Source: Erysipelotrichaceae bacterium (GTDB taxonomy: Bacteria > Bacillota_I > Bacilli_A > Erysipelotrichales > Erysipelotrichaceae). From it: 64,000 nucleotides of DNA. Made by a program: the position numbers and the translations under genes. The notes under the pieces were generated by a model. It worked only from the letters and a program-made list of their open reading frames with translations, did no database searches and was not told the DNA's origin. The stretch spans positions 1 to 64,000 of the forward strand of contig JAFRLM010000004.1 in assembly GCA_017431225.1 (NCBI GenBank). Direction: 5' to 3'. This document shows positions 42,796 to 50,365 of this stretch, piece after piece. Each line of letters opens with the position of its first letter. Positions within the stretch are counted from its first letter, which is position 1.

Positions 42796-43551
42796 ATGTC
42801 TCTGCAGCGCTGTCTTGAGATCTTTCTGAAATATCTGCCGAGTTTCCTGCTGGGCATCCGGACGACGCTGGTCCTTTCTCTGGCCGGCACACTGATCGGC
42901 CTTCTGCTGGGACTGCTTGTCGGCGGACTGAAAGCGATCCGCATCGATGACAATGCGTCCGCTCTGCTGAAATTTCTCAAAAAACTCTTTAATATCCTGG
43001 CGACTGTCTATATCGAGATCTTCCGCGGAACGCCGATGATGGTCCAGGCGGTCTTCATCTACTATCTTGTGTATATGAATATCTTCCCGTGGAACAAATT
43101 CGTAGCCGCGTTATTCGTCATCTCGATCAACACCGGTGCCTATATGTCGGAGATTATCCGTTCCGGTATCCAGGCTGTTGACCGCGGACAGACAGAAGCA
43201 GCCAGAGCGCTGGGATTCACGAATGCACAGACGATGTTCGATGTCGTTCTGCCGCAGGCAGTCAAGAACGCCTTTCCGGCGATCGGCAACGAATTCATCG
43301 TCAATATCAAGGACAGCTCGGTATTGATGATCATCTCGATCACCGAACTGATGTTCCAGTCCAGCTCGATCGCGGGCACGACCTACCGTTTTACGGAAAC
43401 CTATTTCGTAACGGCCTGTGTCTATCTGCTGCTGACGACAGTCACCAGCGTGATCCTGCATATCGTCGAAAACCGTATGAGTCACACAAATACATCCATT
43501 CCGCAGTCGGACACCGATCCGGCAAATATGAAACTTGCGAGAGGTAAATAA
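42796..43551 (+). CDS. Lysine-type ABC transporter permease
   Basis: A 251-residue HisM/GlnP-type permease with about five membrane segments. [17 protein letters not shown] and [14 protein letters not shown] are typical, as is the ATPase-contact loop [12 protein letters not shown] followed by [13 protein letters not shown]. The hydrophilic C-terminal tail is somewhat long. It lies between the binding protein and the ATPase with gaps of one and two bases. Confidence 0.93.
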   Translation: MSLQRCLEIFLKYLPSFLLGIRTTLVLSLAGTLIGLLLGLLVGGLKAIRIDDNASALLKFLKKLFNILATVYIEIFRGTPMMVQAVFIYYLVYMNIFPWNKFVAALFVISINTGAYMSEIIRSGIQAVDRGQTEAARALGFTNAQTMFDVVLPQAVKNAFPAIGNEFIVNIKDSSVLMIISITELMFQSSSIAGTTYRFTETYFVTACVYLLLTTVTSVILHIVENRMSHTNTSIPQSDTDPANMKLARGK

Positions 43552-43553
43552 CG

Positions 43554-44282
43554 ATGGCGATCATTGAAGTAAAAGACCTGCGCAAGAGTTTCGGTAATCT
43601 TGATGTCCTGTGCGGGATCAGCTTTGAAGTTGAGAAAGGGGAGGTAATCTCTGTCATAGGTCCTTCCGGCAGCGGAAAGTCCACCATGTTGCGGTGCATG
43701 AACGCGCTGGAGACCTATGACAGCGGTTCGATCCGTATTCTTGGACAGGAAGTCAAAACGACGCCGGATATCAACGGTCTGCGCAAGCATGTCGGCATGG
43801 TATTCCAGCAGTTCAACCTGTTCAATCATAAGAATGTACTGGAAAACTGCGTTATGCCGCAGGTGAAGGTACTGAAAAAGTCCAGAGCTGAAGCTGTGGA
43901 AGAAGCGATGATCCAGCTCGGCAAAGTCGGTCTGAAGGAATTCGCGCATGCTTATCCGGATACGCTGTCCGGCGGTCAGAAACAGCGCGTGGCGATCGCC
44001 CGGGCGATCTGCATGCATCCCGATATCCTGCTGTTTGATGAGCCGACCAGCGCGCTTGATCCGGAGATGGTAGGCGAAGTCCTGAAAACGATGGAAGACC
44101 TCGCGGAAGAAGGACTGACGATGGTCGTCGTCACCCACGAGATGTCTTTTGCCAGAGACGCTTCGGACAGAGTGATCTTTATGGCGGATGGCCTCGTTGT
44201 CGAGGAAGGAACGCCGGAAGAGATCTTCGGCGCGCCGAAGCAGGAACGCACGAAAGCCTTCCTGGCAAAGATCCTGCGCTGA
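43554..44282 (+). CDS. Lysine-type ABC transporter ATP-binding protein
   Basis: A 242-residue polar amino acid ATPase. Walker A is GPSGSGKST, the signature is LSGGQKQRV, Walker B is [10 protein letters not shown] and the switch is VTHEM. The sequence is clearly related to, but distinct from, the ATPase at 8495-9220. GAGAGGTAA precedes the ATG. It ends the operon. Confidence 0.94.
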   Translation: MAIIEVKDLRKSFGNLDVLCGISFEVEKGEVISVIGPSGSGKSTMLRCMNALETYDSGSIRILGQEVKTTPDINGLRKHVGMVFQQFNLFNHKNVLENCVMPQVKVLKKSRAEAVEEAMIQLGKVGLKEFAHAYPDTLSGGQKQRVAIARAICMHPDILLFDEPTSALDPEMVGEVLKTMEDLAEEGLTMVVVTHEMSFARDASDRVIFMADGLVVEEGTPEEIFGAPKQERTKAFLAKILR

Positions 44283-44307
44283 TGCACGGATCCATATAAA
44301 GGTTTTT

Positions 44308-44336
44308 AAAGACCGGAGGTACATCCGGTCTTTCCT
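44308..44336 (+). terminator. Terminator 1 after lysine ABC operon
   Basis: Stem AAAGACCGGA/TCCGGTCTTT with loop GGTACA. Confidence 0.87.
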
Positions 44337-44342
44337 TACAAG

Positions 44343-44388
44343 AAAAGCGGAACTTCCGGCTTATTCACTGATAGTTCCGCTTTTTTAT
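44343..44388. terminator. Terminator 2, shared with the tRNA-Ile/Ala unit
   Basis: 12-bp stem AAAAGCGGAACT/AGTTCCGCTTTT with T-runs on both strands; it can also end the minus-strand tRNA transcript. Confidence 0.8.
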
Positions 44389-44458
44389 ATTAGATAGTGT
44401 TCTTTGGATCGCTCCGGGCATAAAAAAATCACCTTTACAGGCGATCATGACGTTCTAA

Positions 44459-44534
44459 TGGTGGAGCATAGCGGGATCGAACCGCTGACCCCCTGCTTGC
44501 AAAGCAGGTGCTCTCCCAGCTGAGCTAATACCCC
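44459..44534 (-). tRNA. tRNA-Ala (TGC)
   Basis: A 76-nt cloverleaf: acceptor GGGGTAT/ATGCTCC (with two G-U pairs), anticodon loop TTTGCAA (anticodon TGC), T-arm CGGTTCGATCCCG and encoded CCA. Confidence 0.97.
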
Positions 44535-44551
44535 ATATATTTTCAGTTCGA

Positions 44552-44628
<77 letters not shown>

Positions 44629-44649
44629 ATATTCATCGAACGCTTATTT

Positions 44650-44678
44650 ATATTACGAAACTATAAGGGATATGTCAA
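44650..44678 (-). promoter_or_regulatory. Promoter of tRNA-Ile/Ala
   Basis: Minus-strand -35 TTGACA (44678-44673) and -10 TAATAT (44655-44650), 17 bp apart. The rest of the gap up to 44753 is AT-rich with no other feature seen. Confidence 0.75.
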
Positions 44679-44753
44679 TAGATTTTTAAAAATTTTTTAC
44701 AAATTTTATCTTGTTTGTATTTTGCGCAAAAAAGGGGTCCCGGACGCAGGATA

Positions 44754-45005
44754 TCAGTAGGGTTTTGTGGATTCGATGAACCAGCGGTTCCGTTCGTAGA
44801 ACAGTTTCCGGACCTTTCCGGTGATCATGCATTCATAAAGCACACCGCAGCCGCCGACCTGGGAGGAGGCCTGACGGACGTGCAGGATCCTGTCGACTTT
44901 GTATTTGCGGGTCCCGCGCTCATCCGCCCAGATGATGAAGAGGGGAGTGACTTCGCCTTCCTTGCCGATCAGGCTGATGACGGGTATATATCTTTTATAT
45001 AACAT
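44754..45005 (-). CDS. Small protein downstream of dinB, unknown
   Basis: An 83-residue protein, basic and mostly beta-like (YIPVISLIGKEGEVTPLFIIWADERGT, KYKVDRILHVRQASS). I do not recognise a named family. Its ATG lies one base after the dinB stop, so it is almost surely co-translated with it. A damage-response accessory role is plausible from position only. Confidence 0.72.
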   Translation of the reverse strand: MLYKRYIPVISLIGKEGEVTPLFIIWADERGTRKYKVDRILHVRQASSQVGGCGVLYECMITGKVRKLFYERNRWFIESTKPY

Positions 45006-45006
45006 A

Positions 45007-46260
45007 TCAGAGCCAGCTTTCCGGATGGATCAGATGGTCTTCCTTCGGGTGGAAGTCTGTCAGCTTTCTGTCCATCATGACTGCCAGACGGCAGATCTTT
45101 TCCGGACCATAGTGGTCACGGATCGCTTCCATCGTGCTTTCCAGAACATTCTCGCGTTTGCGTTTTTCCTCGACCCCGCACAGATCGCAGAGATACAGAT
45201 CATCTTTCTTGTGAAGAGAGGAAACGCCCACGCTGACACTGCGCAGCGGTTTTTCCGGAAAACAGGTGGCGGGGTATCTCTGCTTCAGCAGCAGCTCACA
45301 GTTCTTGACGATCTCCTCGGCCAGATCGGTGGGATGGCTGATCTTCTTCTGCATCGAGCAGGCGTATAATTCGTTGTCACGCAGATAAAGCGATACGACC
45401 TGTCCCTCAAGCTCTTCCTCACGCAGTTTCGCGGCGATCGCTTCGCAGAGAACGATCAGGATCATATGCAGGTCCTCGTAGTTTTTCAGATCGCGTACAG
45501 CCGTGATCCCGTGGCTGATCGATTTGCGCTCCCTGCTCTCGCCGCAGCGCTTTACCGGGGAATCCTCATGACCGCAGGCATAATGCCAGATCAGCAGTCC
45601 GTTCTTTCCGAAACGTCTTTTCAGAAGCACCGGATCGGCATTGCGCAGTTCGCCGATCGTTGTGATCCCCAGCTCTCCCAGCTTGCGGGTCGTTGCGCCG
45701 CCGATAAAGATCAGACTGTCTACGCTCAGGTCTTCCGTGACCTCCCGGAAATTGTCCTCGCTGATCACGGTGAAGCCTTTGCGTTTATCAAGATCGCTTC
45801 CCAGCTTGGCGAAGACCTTATTGAAGCTGATGCCCATCGAGACGCTTAATCCGAGCTCGTTATAAACTCTTTCCTGCATGGTCCTGGCCGTCAGCAGCGG
45901 ATCGCCGAAAAGGGAGGTGGTATGGGTCAGATCGATCCAGGCTTCATCCAGTCCGAAGCTCTCGACCCGGTCACTGTATTCACGGTAGATGTCCTTGACC
46001 TTTTCGGTGTAGTACATATAGTCGCCGTAATTCGGATGAATGATCAGCAGTTCCGGACATTTCCGGTAGGCGTCACGAAGCGTTTCGGCCGTCTTGATCC
46101 CGTATTCCTTGGCCTTATCGTTTTTCGCCAGAATGATCCCGTGACGGCTTTCCTCGTGTCCGCCGACCGCCATCGGAACATTACGCAAAGCCGGATATTT
46201 CATCTCCTCGATCTGGGCATAACAATGATTGAGATCTGCATGAACAATGGTCCGTTTCAT
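45007..46260 (-). CDS. dinB: DNA polymerase IV (Y-family, DinB)
   Basis: A 417-residue translesion polymerase. The N-terminal palm has HADLNHCYAQIEE with the first catalytic Asp, VGGHEESRHGI, and the second catalytic site in ESFGLDEAWIDLT. The little-finger domain follows; a helix-hairpin-helix part contains LGELGITTIGEL. The first palm motif replaces the usual DMDAFFAS with DLNHCYAQ, as in the UvrX-like Firmicutes branch. It is divergent from the LexA-like gene at 46359, across a region with repeated TGCAT boxes, so damage-inducible control is likely. Confidence 0.92.
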   Translation of the reverse strand: MKRTIVHADLNHCYAQIEEMKYPALRNVPMAVGGHEESRHGIILAKNDKAKEYGIKTAETLRDAYRKCPELLIIHPNYGDYMYYTEKVKDIYREYSDRVESFGLDEAWIDLTHTTSLFGDPLLTARTMQERVYNELGLSVSMGISFNKVFAKLGSDLDKRKGFTVISEDNFREVTEDLSVDSLIFIGGATTRKLGELGITTIGELRNADPVLLKRRFGKNGLLIWHYACGHEDSPVKRCGESRERKSISHGITAVRDLKNYEDLHMILIVLCEAIAAKLREEELEGQVVSLYLRDNELYACSMQKKISHPTDLAEEIVKNCELLLKQRYPATCFPEKPLRSVSVGVSSLHKKDDLYLCDLCGVEEKRKRENVLESTMEAIRDHYGPEKICRLAVMMDRKLTDFHPKEDHLIHPESWL

Positions 46261-46269
46261 GATTCAAGT

Positions 46270-46359
46270 GTTGCATAATCATTGAATAAATGCAACCTAA
46301 TTTCAAAATTTCTTTTTTATGTGTTAGAATAAGTGCATAAATAAAAAAGGTGTGCATTA
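46270..46359. promoter_or_regulatory. Shared dinB / XRE-S24 regulatory region with TGCAT boxes
   Basis: Four related boxes lie between the divergent genes: GTTGCAT (46270-46276) and ATGCAAC (46290-46296), forming an inverted repeat; GTGCATAA (46333-46340) directly after the plus-strand TGT-TAGAAT -10 (46322-46330); and GTGCATTA (46352-46359) at the regulator's start codon. They are good candidate operators for the XRE-S24 protein. Confidence 0.6.
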
Positions 46360-46952
46360 TGGAACTGAAAGAACTGATCCTGGAGATCAAGCTCAAGGAA
46401 GGCTTCAGCAACGAGGAGCTCGCAAAACGCCTCGGTGTCAATAAAACAACGGTCGGCCGCTGGCTGAAAGGGGAGGTCAAGACCCTTCAGGAAGAAACGG
46501 CTGCCAGGCTCAATGAACTGCTCGGTTTTGACGCGGACGGTTTCCTCAAAGGGAAAGCCGTGACTTTCAAAAGACCGGTCGTCGGTGTCGTCAAGGCCGG
46601 CTACGATCTCTTCGCGGACCAGAACTATCTGGGCGAGGAGGAAGTGGATTATAACGATTATAAACGTGGAGACTTCTTTTTAAAGGTCACCGGGAATTCC
46701 ATGATCGGCTCCGGCATCATGAACGGCAGCATGGTCTATGTGCAGCGTACGGAAAGCCTTGAAAACGGCGATATCGGCGTCTTTCTGATCGGAGACGAGG
46801 TAACGGTCAAACGCATCGAATACCGTCCGGAAACGGTCATTCTGGAGGCCAGCAATCCGGAAGTGCCGAACCGCTATTTCTCGAAGAAGGAGATCGAGGA
46901 GCTGCCGCTGCGGGTCCTCGGCAAAGTTCTCTACTGCAAGACTTCGTTCTGA
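46359..46952 (+). CDS. LexA-like self-cleaving repressor (XRE HTH + S24 peptidase)
   Basis: A 197-residue regulator. Residues 5-60 are an XRE-type helix-turn-helix (NEELAKRLGVNKTTVGRWLKG) rather than the winged helix of classical LexA. Residues 70-197 are an S24 peptidase: the cleavage site Ala80-Gly81, Ser114 in GNSMIG and Lys151 in VTVKRI have LexA-like spacing. It should be inactivated by RecA-stimulated self-cleavage. Start set at ATG 46359 (AAAAAAGG upstream) rather than GTG 46350. Divergent from dinB, its likely target. Confidence 0.87.
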   Translation: MELKELILEIKLKEGFSNEELAKRLGVNKTTVGRWLKGEVKTLQEETAARLNELLGFDADGFLKGKAVTFKRPVVGVVKAGYDLFADQNYLGEEEVDYNDYKRGDFFLKVTGNSMIGSGIMNGSMVYVQRTESLENGDIGVFLIGDEVTVKRIEYRPETVILEASNPEVPNRYFSKKEIEELPLRVLGKVLYCKTSF

Positions 46953-46978
46953 ACGAATAAGAATAAAAAAGGGTAAAA

Positions 46979-47012
46979 GAAAAGGCCATATCTTCGTGAT
47001 ATGACCTTTTTC
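46979..47012. terminator. Bidirectional terminator
   Basis: AAAGG-CATATC paired with GATATG-CCTTT (one internal mismatch), loop TTCGT, T-run after. It lies between two convergent genes. Confidence 0.82.
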
Positions 47013-47020
47013 GATCAGAA

Positions 47021-47851
47021 TTAATGACCGGAGCAGCGGCGGAACTGCGGAGCGCTGCCGTTGATGTAGACGCTGCGGATGACGGTCGTGCCGAGCCAGT
47101 TGCCCTGGAGCGACATCTCTCCGCCCAGATAGATCGCGTAGTGCTGGTAGCCGGTGCCGCCGTCGGAATAGAAGACAACGTCACCCGGCTGCGCATTTGC
47201 CGGATCGATATCGTAGGTGTCAAAGCAGTTGGACCCGTCGCCGTAATACAGCGCCAGGAAGGTGTTTGCGACATCGGTGCAGTAGCCGCCCATGCCGATC
47301 AGGCTTTCAGCGATCGCGTAAGCGTCACCGCCGACTCCTACGCCGCTGGCGGAGAGACGGCTGACGATCTCATCGTAGGACCAGTAGAGGTAGGGATCCA
47401 TTACCGGTTCTTCAATGACTTCGACCGCAACGTTCTTGCTGACAGAGTTGCCGTTCTTATCAACGGCGATCAGTTTCAGGGGGTAGATGCCGAGTTCCTC
47501 GAGGTTGTATTCCCCGTAAGAGAGAACTCTGCAGTCATCGGAATCGTCCTTGACTTCGATATAATCGGTCAGGACGAAGTCTTCGGAATCGACCCAGACA
47601 ACGATGGTGTCCATGGCTTCACGCGCGGTGTAGTCACTTTCGCCTTCGTGCTCGGCGTTTTCCTCTTCAATCTCTTCTCTGACTTCTTCCTCAGTTTTAA
47701 TACTGACGTTATCATGTTCATCATCTTCTTTTTTGATGACGAGAATCTCAGGGATCTGATCTTCAGATTGGATTGAATCTTTACTCGCTACCTGGAGACC
47801 GGCCGGCGCAAACAGCTGCAGGGCGATCAGGGAGCATAATAAGAACTTCAT
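47021..47851 (-). CDS. Secreted NlpC/P60-like cysteine peptidase
   Basis: A 276-residue exported protein. A signal peptide of about 22 residues is followed by a very acidic segment (residues ~35-70, rich in Glu and Asp). A beta-rich region follows (DYIEVKDDSDDCRVLSYGEYN). The C-terminal ~110 residues have NlpC/P60 features: nucleophile Cys in GGYCTDVA, GDVVFYSD, and His in YQHYAIYLGG. Likely a peptidoglycan endopeptidase. AAAGGAGAAG gives the start. Promoter TTGCAT (47945-47940) with TATAAT (47923-47918), 16 bp apart, lies upstream. Confidence 0.78.
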   Translation of the reverse strand: MKFLLCSLIALQLFAPAGLQVASKDSIQSEDQIPEILVIKKEDDEHDNVSIKTEEEVREEIEEENAEHEGESDYTAREAMDTIVVWVDSEDFVLTDYIEVKDDSDDCRVLSYGEYNLEELGIYPLKLIAVDKNGNSVSKNVAVEVIEEPVMDPYLYWSYDEIVSRLSASGVGVGGDAYAIAESLIGMGGYCTDVANTFLALYYGDGSNCFDTYDIDPANAQPGDVVFYSDGGTGYQHYAIYLGGEMSLQGNWLGTTVIRSVYINGSAPQFRRCSGH

Positions 47852-47917
47852 ATCTTCTCCTTTTTTTCTTTTGTTTCTATCTATAAAAAAGATCCTATTA
47901 AAAGAATCTACTCTACT

Positions 47918-47945
47918 ATTATATAGCTTTTACGGTGGAATGCAA
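47918..47945 (-). promoter_or_regulatory. Promoter of NlpC/P60-like gene
   Basis: Minus-strand -35 TTGCAT and -10 TATAAT with 16-bp spacing. The adjoining AT-rich stretch (47945-48000) holds an imperfect inverted repeat: ATTCTTTGCGATTCTTT versus AAAGTATCGCAGAAT. Confidence 0.6.
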
Positions 47946-48047
47946 ATTTTTCGCTATTCTTTGCGATTCTTTAAGAAATAACTCACAAAGTATCGCAGAA
48001 TTTCCGCATTCTTCGGTTTTGCCTTTTTCTTTCCTTCTGAAGGTTAT

Positions 48048-48077
48048 TTGGCATTTTAAAACAGACTGTGGTATTCT
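48048..48077 (+). promoter_or_regulatory. Promoter of gene 48086 (near-leaderless)
   Basis: TTGGCA, 18 bp, then TGG-TATTCT; the -10 ends 8 nt before the ATG. Confidence 0.5.
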
Positions 48078-48085
48078 TGAGGTGC

Positions 48086-48724
48086 ATGAAAAAGAACCTG
48101 TGTTTTTTAATTTTACTGTGTTTCTTTCTGTGCGGTTTTGGTGAGGGAGACTCAGATTTTTCGCTGGACGGCCTGAAAGATTACGAAAAGGAATATGAGA
48201 GCGAGGATGTCGGCGTCTGTGCCTACACTTCCAGCAAGTCCTACATGGATTACCGCGCCATCACCGCGACCGATTCCCGTCAGTACTGGTATATCCGGGA
48301 ATACATGACCGTGGATGATACCGGACTGCTGCTGGATGAGGACGGTTTCATCGGTGTTGCTCTGGGTTCTTATTACGGTGTGATCGGCGACCGCTATTAC
48401 TTCACGTTGGATACCGGCATCGTGCTGCCGCTCGTCAAAGTCGAAGAGAAGGCGGATGAGGATACGACCGGCGGCTGTTACCATTCCGACGGTTCGGTGC
48501 TGGAATTCGTCGTCGACAAGGATCTGGCCGGAAACTTCTTCGGCGTCTACGAGAACGGTCTTGTCCTGAGCGGCAACTTCAACAACAGTCCCTATTTCAA
48601 CGGCGTCATCCAGTCGGTCGAGAAAGTCGGACCGGAGCTGAATGAGCACCGTGTCACCTACGAAGAGAAAGAAGACGTCGCTTTCGACAATCTCGATATC
48701 TTCGCCTATGAAAATACATATTAA
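48086..48724 (+). CDS. Exported protein of unknown function
   Basis: A 212-residue protein with a short signal peptide (NLCFLILLCFFLCGFG, cleavage or lipidation near residue 18). The body is acidic and beta-rich. The stretch IGVALGSYYGVIGDRYYFTLDTG and the later GSVLEFVVDKD recall the double-psi barrel (3D-like) domains attached to wall hydrolases in related bacteria; this is a weak resemblance. It is divergent from the NlpC/P60-like gene, so the two may act together at the cell surface. Start chosen at ATG 48086, which follows a TGG-TATTCT box by eight bases; an earlier frame from 48068 lacks a signal-like start. Confidence 0.65.
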   Translation: MKKNLCFLILLCFFLCGFGEGDSDFSLDGLKDYEKEYESEDVGVCAYTSSKSYMDYRAITATDSRQYWYIREYMTVDDTGLLLDEDGFIGVALGSYYGVIGDRYYFTLDTGIVLPLVKVEEKADEDTTGGCYHSDGSVLEFVVDKDLAGNFFGVYENGLVLSGNFNNSPYFNGVIQSVEKVGPELNEHRVTYEEKEDVAFDNLDIFAYENTY

Positions 48725-48742
48725 GGTCTTCGGACCTTTTTT
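48723..48742 (+). terminator. Terminator of gene 48086
   Basis: Stem AAGGTC/GACCTT with a TTCG tetraloop and T-run; it leads straight into the miaA -10 box. Confidence 0.88.
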
Positions 48743-48750
48743 GTTATAGA
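48742..48750 (+). promoter_or_regulatory. Extended -10 of miaA (leaderless)
   Basis: TGT-TATAGA with a 6-nt gap to ATG 48757. Confidence 0.6.
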
Positions 48751-48756
48751 ATATTC

Positions 48757-49653
48757 ATGATGCAGAAAGTACTGGTGCTTGCCGGTCCGACCGCTGTCGG
48801 CAAAACCGAACTCAGCCTCCGTCTTGCGGAGCTTTTTGATTGTGAGATCATTTCCGGAGATTCGATCCAGATCTACCGCGGTTTTGATATTGGTTCCGCC
48901 AAGGCAACAGAGGCTGAACGGGCAAGAGTGCAGCACTATCTGATCGATGAAAAAGAACCCGGTGACCGTTACAGCGTGGCGGAATTCCAGCAGCGGGCGA
49001 GGGCGTGTATCGAAGATATCGCCTCCCGCAACAAACTGCCGTTCATCGTCGGCGGTACCGGTCTTTATATCCGGGCATGTCTGTATGACTACGATTTCCC
49101 GGAAGAGGAAGGGCAGGATGATCCGCTGGAGGAATACAGCGGCGAGGAGCTCTACCGCCGTCTGCAGGAAGTCGATCCGCTTTCCGCGGAGAAGATCCAT
49201 CCCAATAACCGCAAACGCCTGGTGCGCGCCTATAACGTCTACCTGAAAGAGGGGAAGACGGTGTCGGAGCGTATCGCTTCCCAGACCCATGAACCGGTTT
49301 ACGATATCAAGATCATCGGTCTGACCCTGGACCGTCAGGAACTGTATCAGAGAGTCCATATCCGCATGCAGCAGATGCTGGAGGACGGACTGATCGAAGA
49401 GATCCGCGGACTTCTGGACAGCGGCGTGACCTTCCGCGATCAGGCGATGCAGGGCATCGGCTATAAGGAGTTTGAAGCGTATTTCAACGGCACTTCCACG
49501 CTTGAGGAATGTCTTGCGGAAGCCGAGAAGCATACCCGCCAGTTCATCAAACGCCAGTATACCTGGTTCAACCATCAGCTGCCCGTGAGCTGGCATGACC
49601 CGAAAGAAAAAGAAGAGATCATCGAGGAGATCCGCCAATGGCTGAAGAACTGA
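48757..49653 (+). CDS. miaA: tRNA dimethylallyltransferase MiaA
   Basis: A 298-residue enzyme adding the isopentenyl group to A37 of tRNAs reading UNN codons. P-loop GPTAVGKTE, then ISGDSIQIYRGFDIGSAK, and FIVGGTGLYI; the C-terminal half has DQAMQGIGYKE and FIKRQYTWF. Two ATGs are adjacent; the first is six bases from a TATAGA box. It overlaps tcdA by 16 bp. Confidence 0.96.
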   Translation: MMQKVLVLAGPTAVGKTELSLRLAELFDCEIISGDSIQIYRGFDIGSAKATEAERARVQHYLIDEKEPGDRYSVAEFQQRARACIEDIASRNKLPFIVGGTGLYIRACLYDYDFPEEEGQDDPLEEYSGEELYRRLQEVDPLSAEKIHPNNRKRLVRAYNVYLKEGKTVSERIASQTHEPVYDIKIIGLTLDRQELYQRVHIRMQQMLEDGLIEEIRGLLDSGVTFRDQAMQGIGYKEFEAYFNGTSTLEECLAEAEKHTRQFIKRQYTWFNHQLPVSWHDPKEKEEIIEEIRQWLKN

Positions 49654-50351
49654 CACGCATGAAGATCCTGCTGGGTGAGGAAAGAGTTGCTCTCCTGGCG
49701 AAAAAGACGGTACTGATCGCCGGCGTCGGCGGAGTCGGTTCCTTTGTCACCGAAGCGCTTGCCCGCAGCGGGGTAGGCAGACTGATCCTGGTCGACAGCG
49801 ATGAGGTGGAGATCTCCAATCTCAACCGTCAGCTGATGAGCGGCTATGACAATGTCGGCCGTCCGAAGGTCGAGGTCATGAAGGAAAGGATCGCTTCCTA
49901 TTCCCGTGCAGCGCACGTTGAGGCGCGGCAGCTGTTCATCGATGACAGCTTTGAGATCGGTGAAGGCGTGGATTACGTCGCCGACTGCATCGATACGCTT
50001 GCCGGAAAGATGGCGCTCGCGGAAAAGACACATACCGCCGGCATTCCGCTGATCAGCGCGATGGGCGCTGCCAGACGTATCTCTACCGGGGAACTCATCA
50101 TAACCACACTGGATAAGACCAGCGGTGACCCGCTGGCCCGGAAATACCGTCAGCTGTGCCGCAAACGCGGCTTTGACGCCCGCAACATCCGGGTCGTCAT
50201 CAATACCTCGCCTACACTGGAATATGAAGCACCGGCGAGAGAAGAAGATACACATACAAGGACACCGCTGGGATCCTCGATCTTCCCGGTCGGGATCCTG
50301 GGCTTAAAGATCGCCGAGATCATCGTGAATGATCTGCTTGAGATCAAATAA
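49638..50351 (+). CDS. tcdA: tRNA threonylcarbamoyladenosine dehydratase TcdA (ThiF family)
   Basis: A 237-residue E1-like ATPase that converts t6A37 in tRNA to its cyclic form. The nucleotide site is IAGVGGVGSF followed by ILVDSDEVEISNLNRQL, and DCIDTLAGK lies further on. The C-terminus SSIFPVGILGLKIAE is typical. The start at 49638 uses GAGGAGATCC within miaA. Coupling with miaA groups two position-37 tRNA modification enzymes. Confidence 0.92.
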   Translation: MAEELTRMKILLGEERVALLAKKTVLIAGVGGVGSFVTEALARSGVGRLILVDSDEVEISNLNRQLMSGYDNVGRPKVEVMKERIASYSRAAHVEARQLFIDDSFEIGEGVDYVADCIDTLAGKMALAEKTHTAGIPLISAMGAARRISTGELIITTLDKTSGDPLARKYRQLCRKRGFDARNIRVVINTSPTLEYEAPAREEDTHTRTPLGSSIFPVGILGLKIAEIIVNDLLEIK

Positions 50352-50365
50352 CAGAGGAGAAGAAG

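Noticed and set aside
47024-47776. Long plus-strand frame opposite the NlpC/P60-like gene
   Set aside because: It lacks a ribosome site and recognisable domains; the minus-strand protein has a signal peptide, promoter and catalytic motifs.
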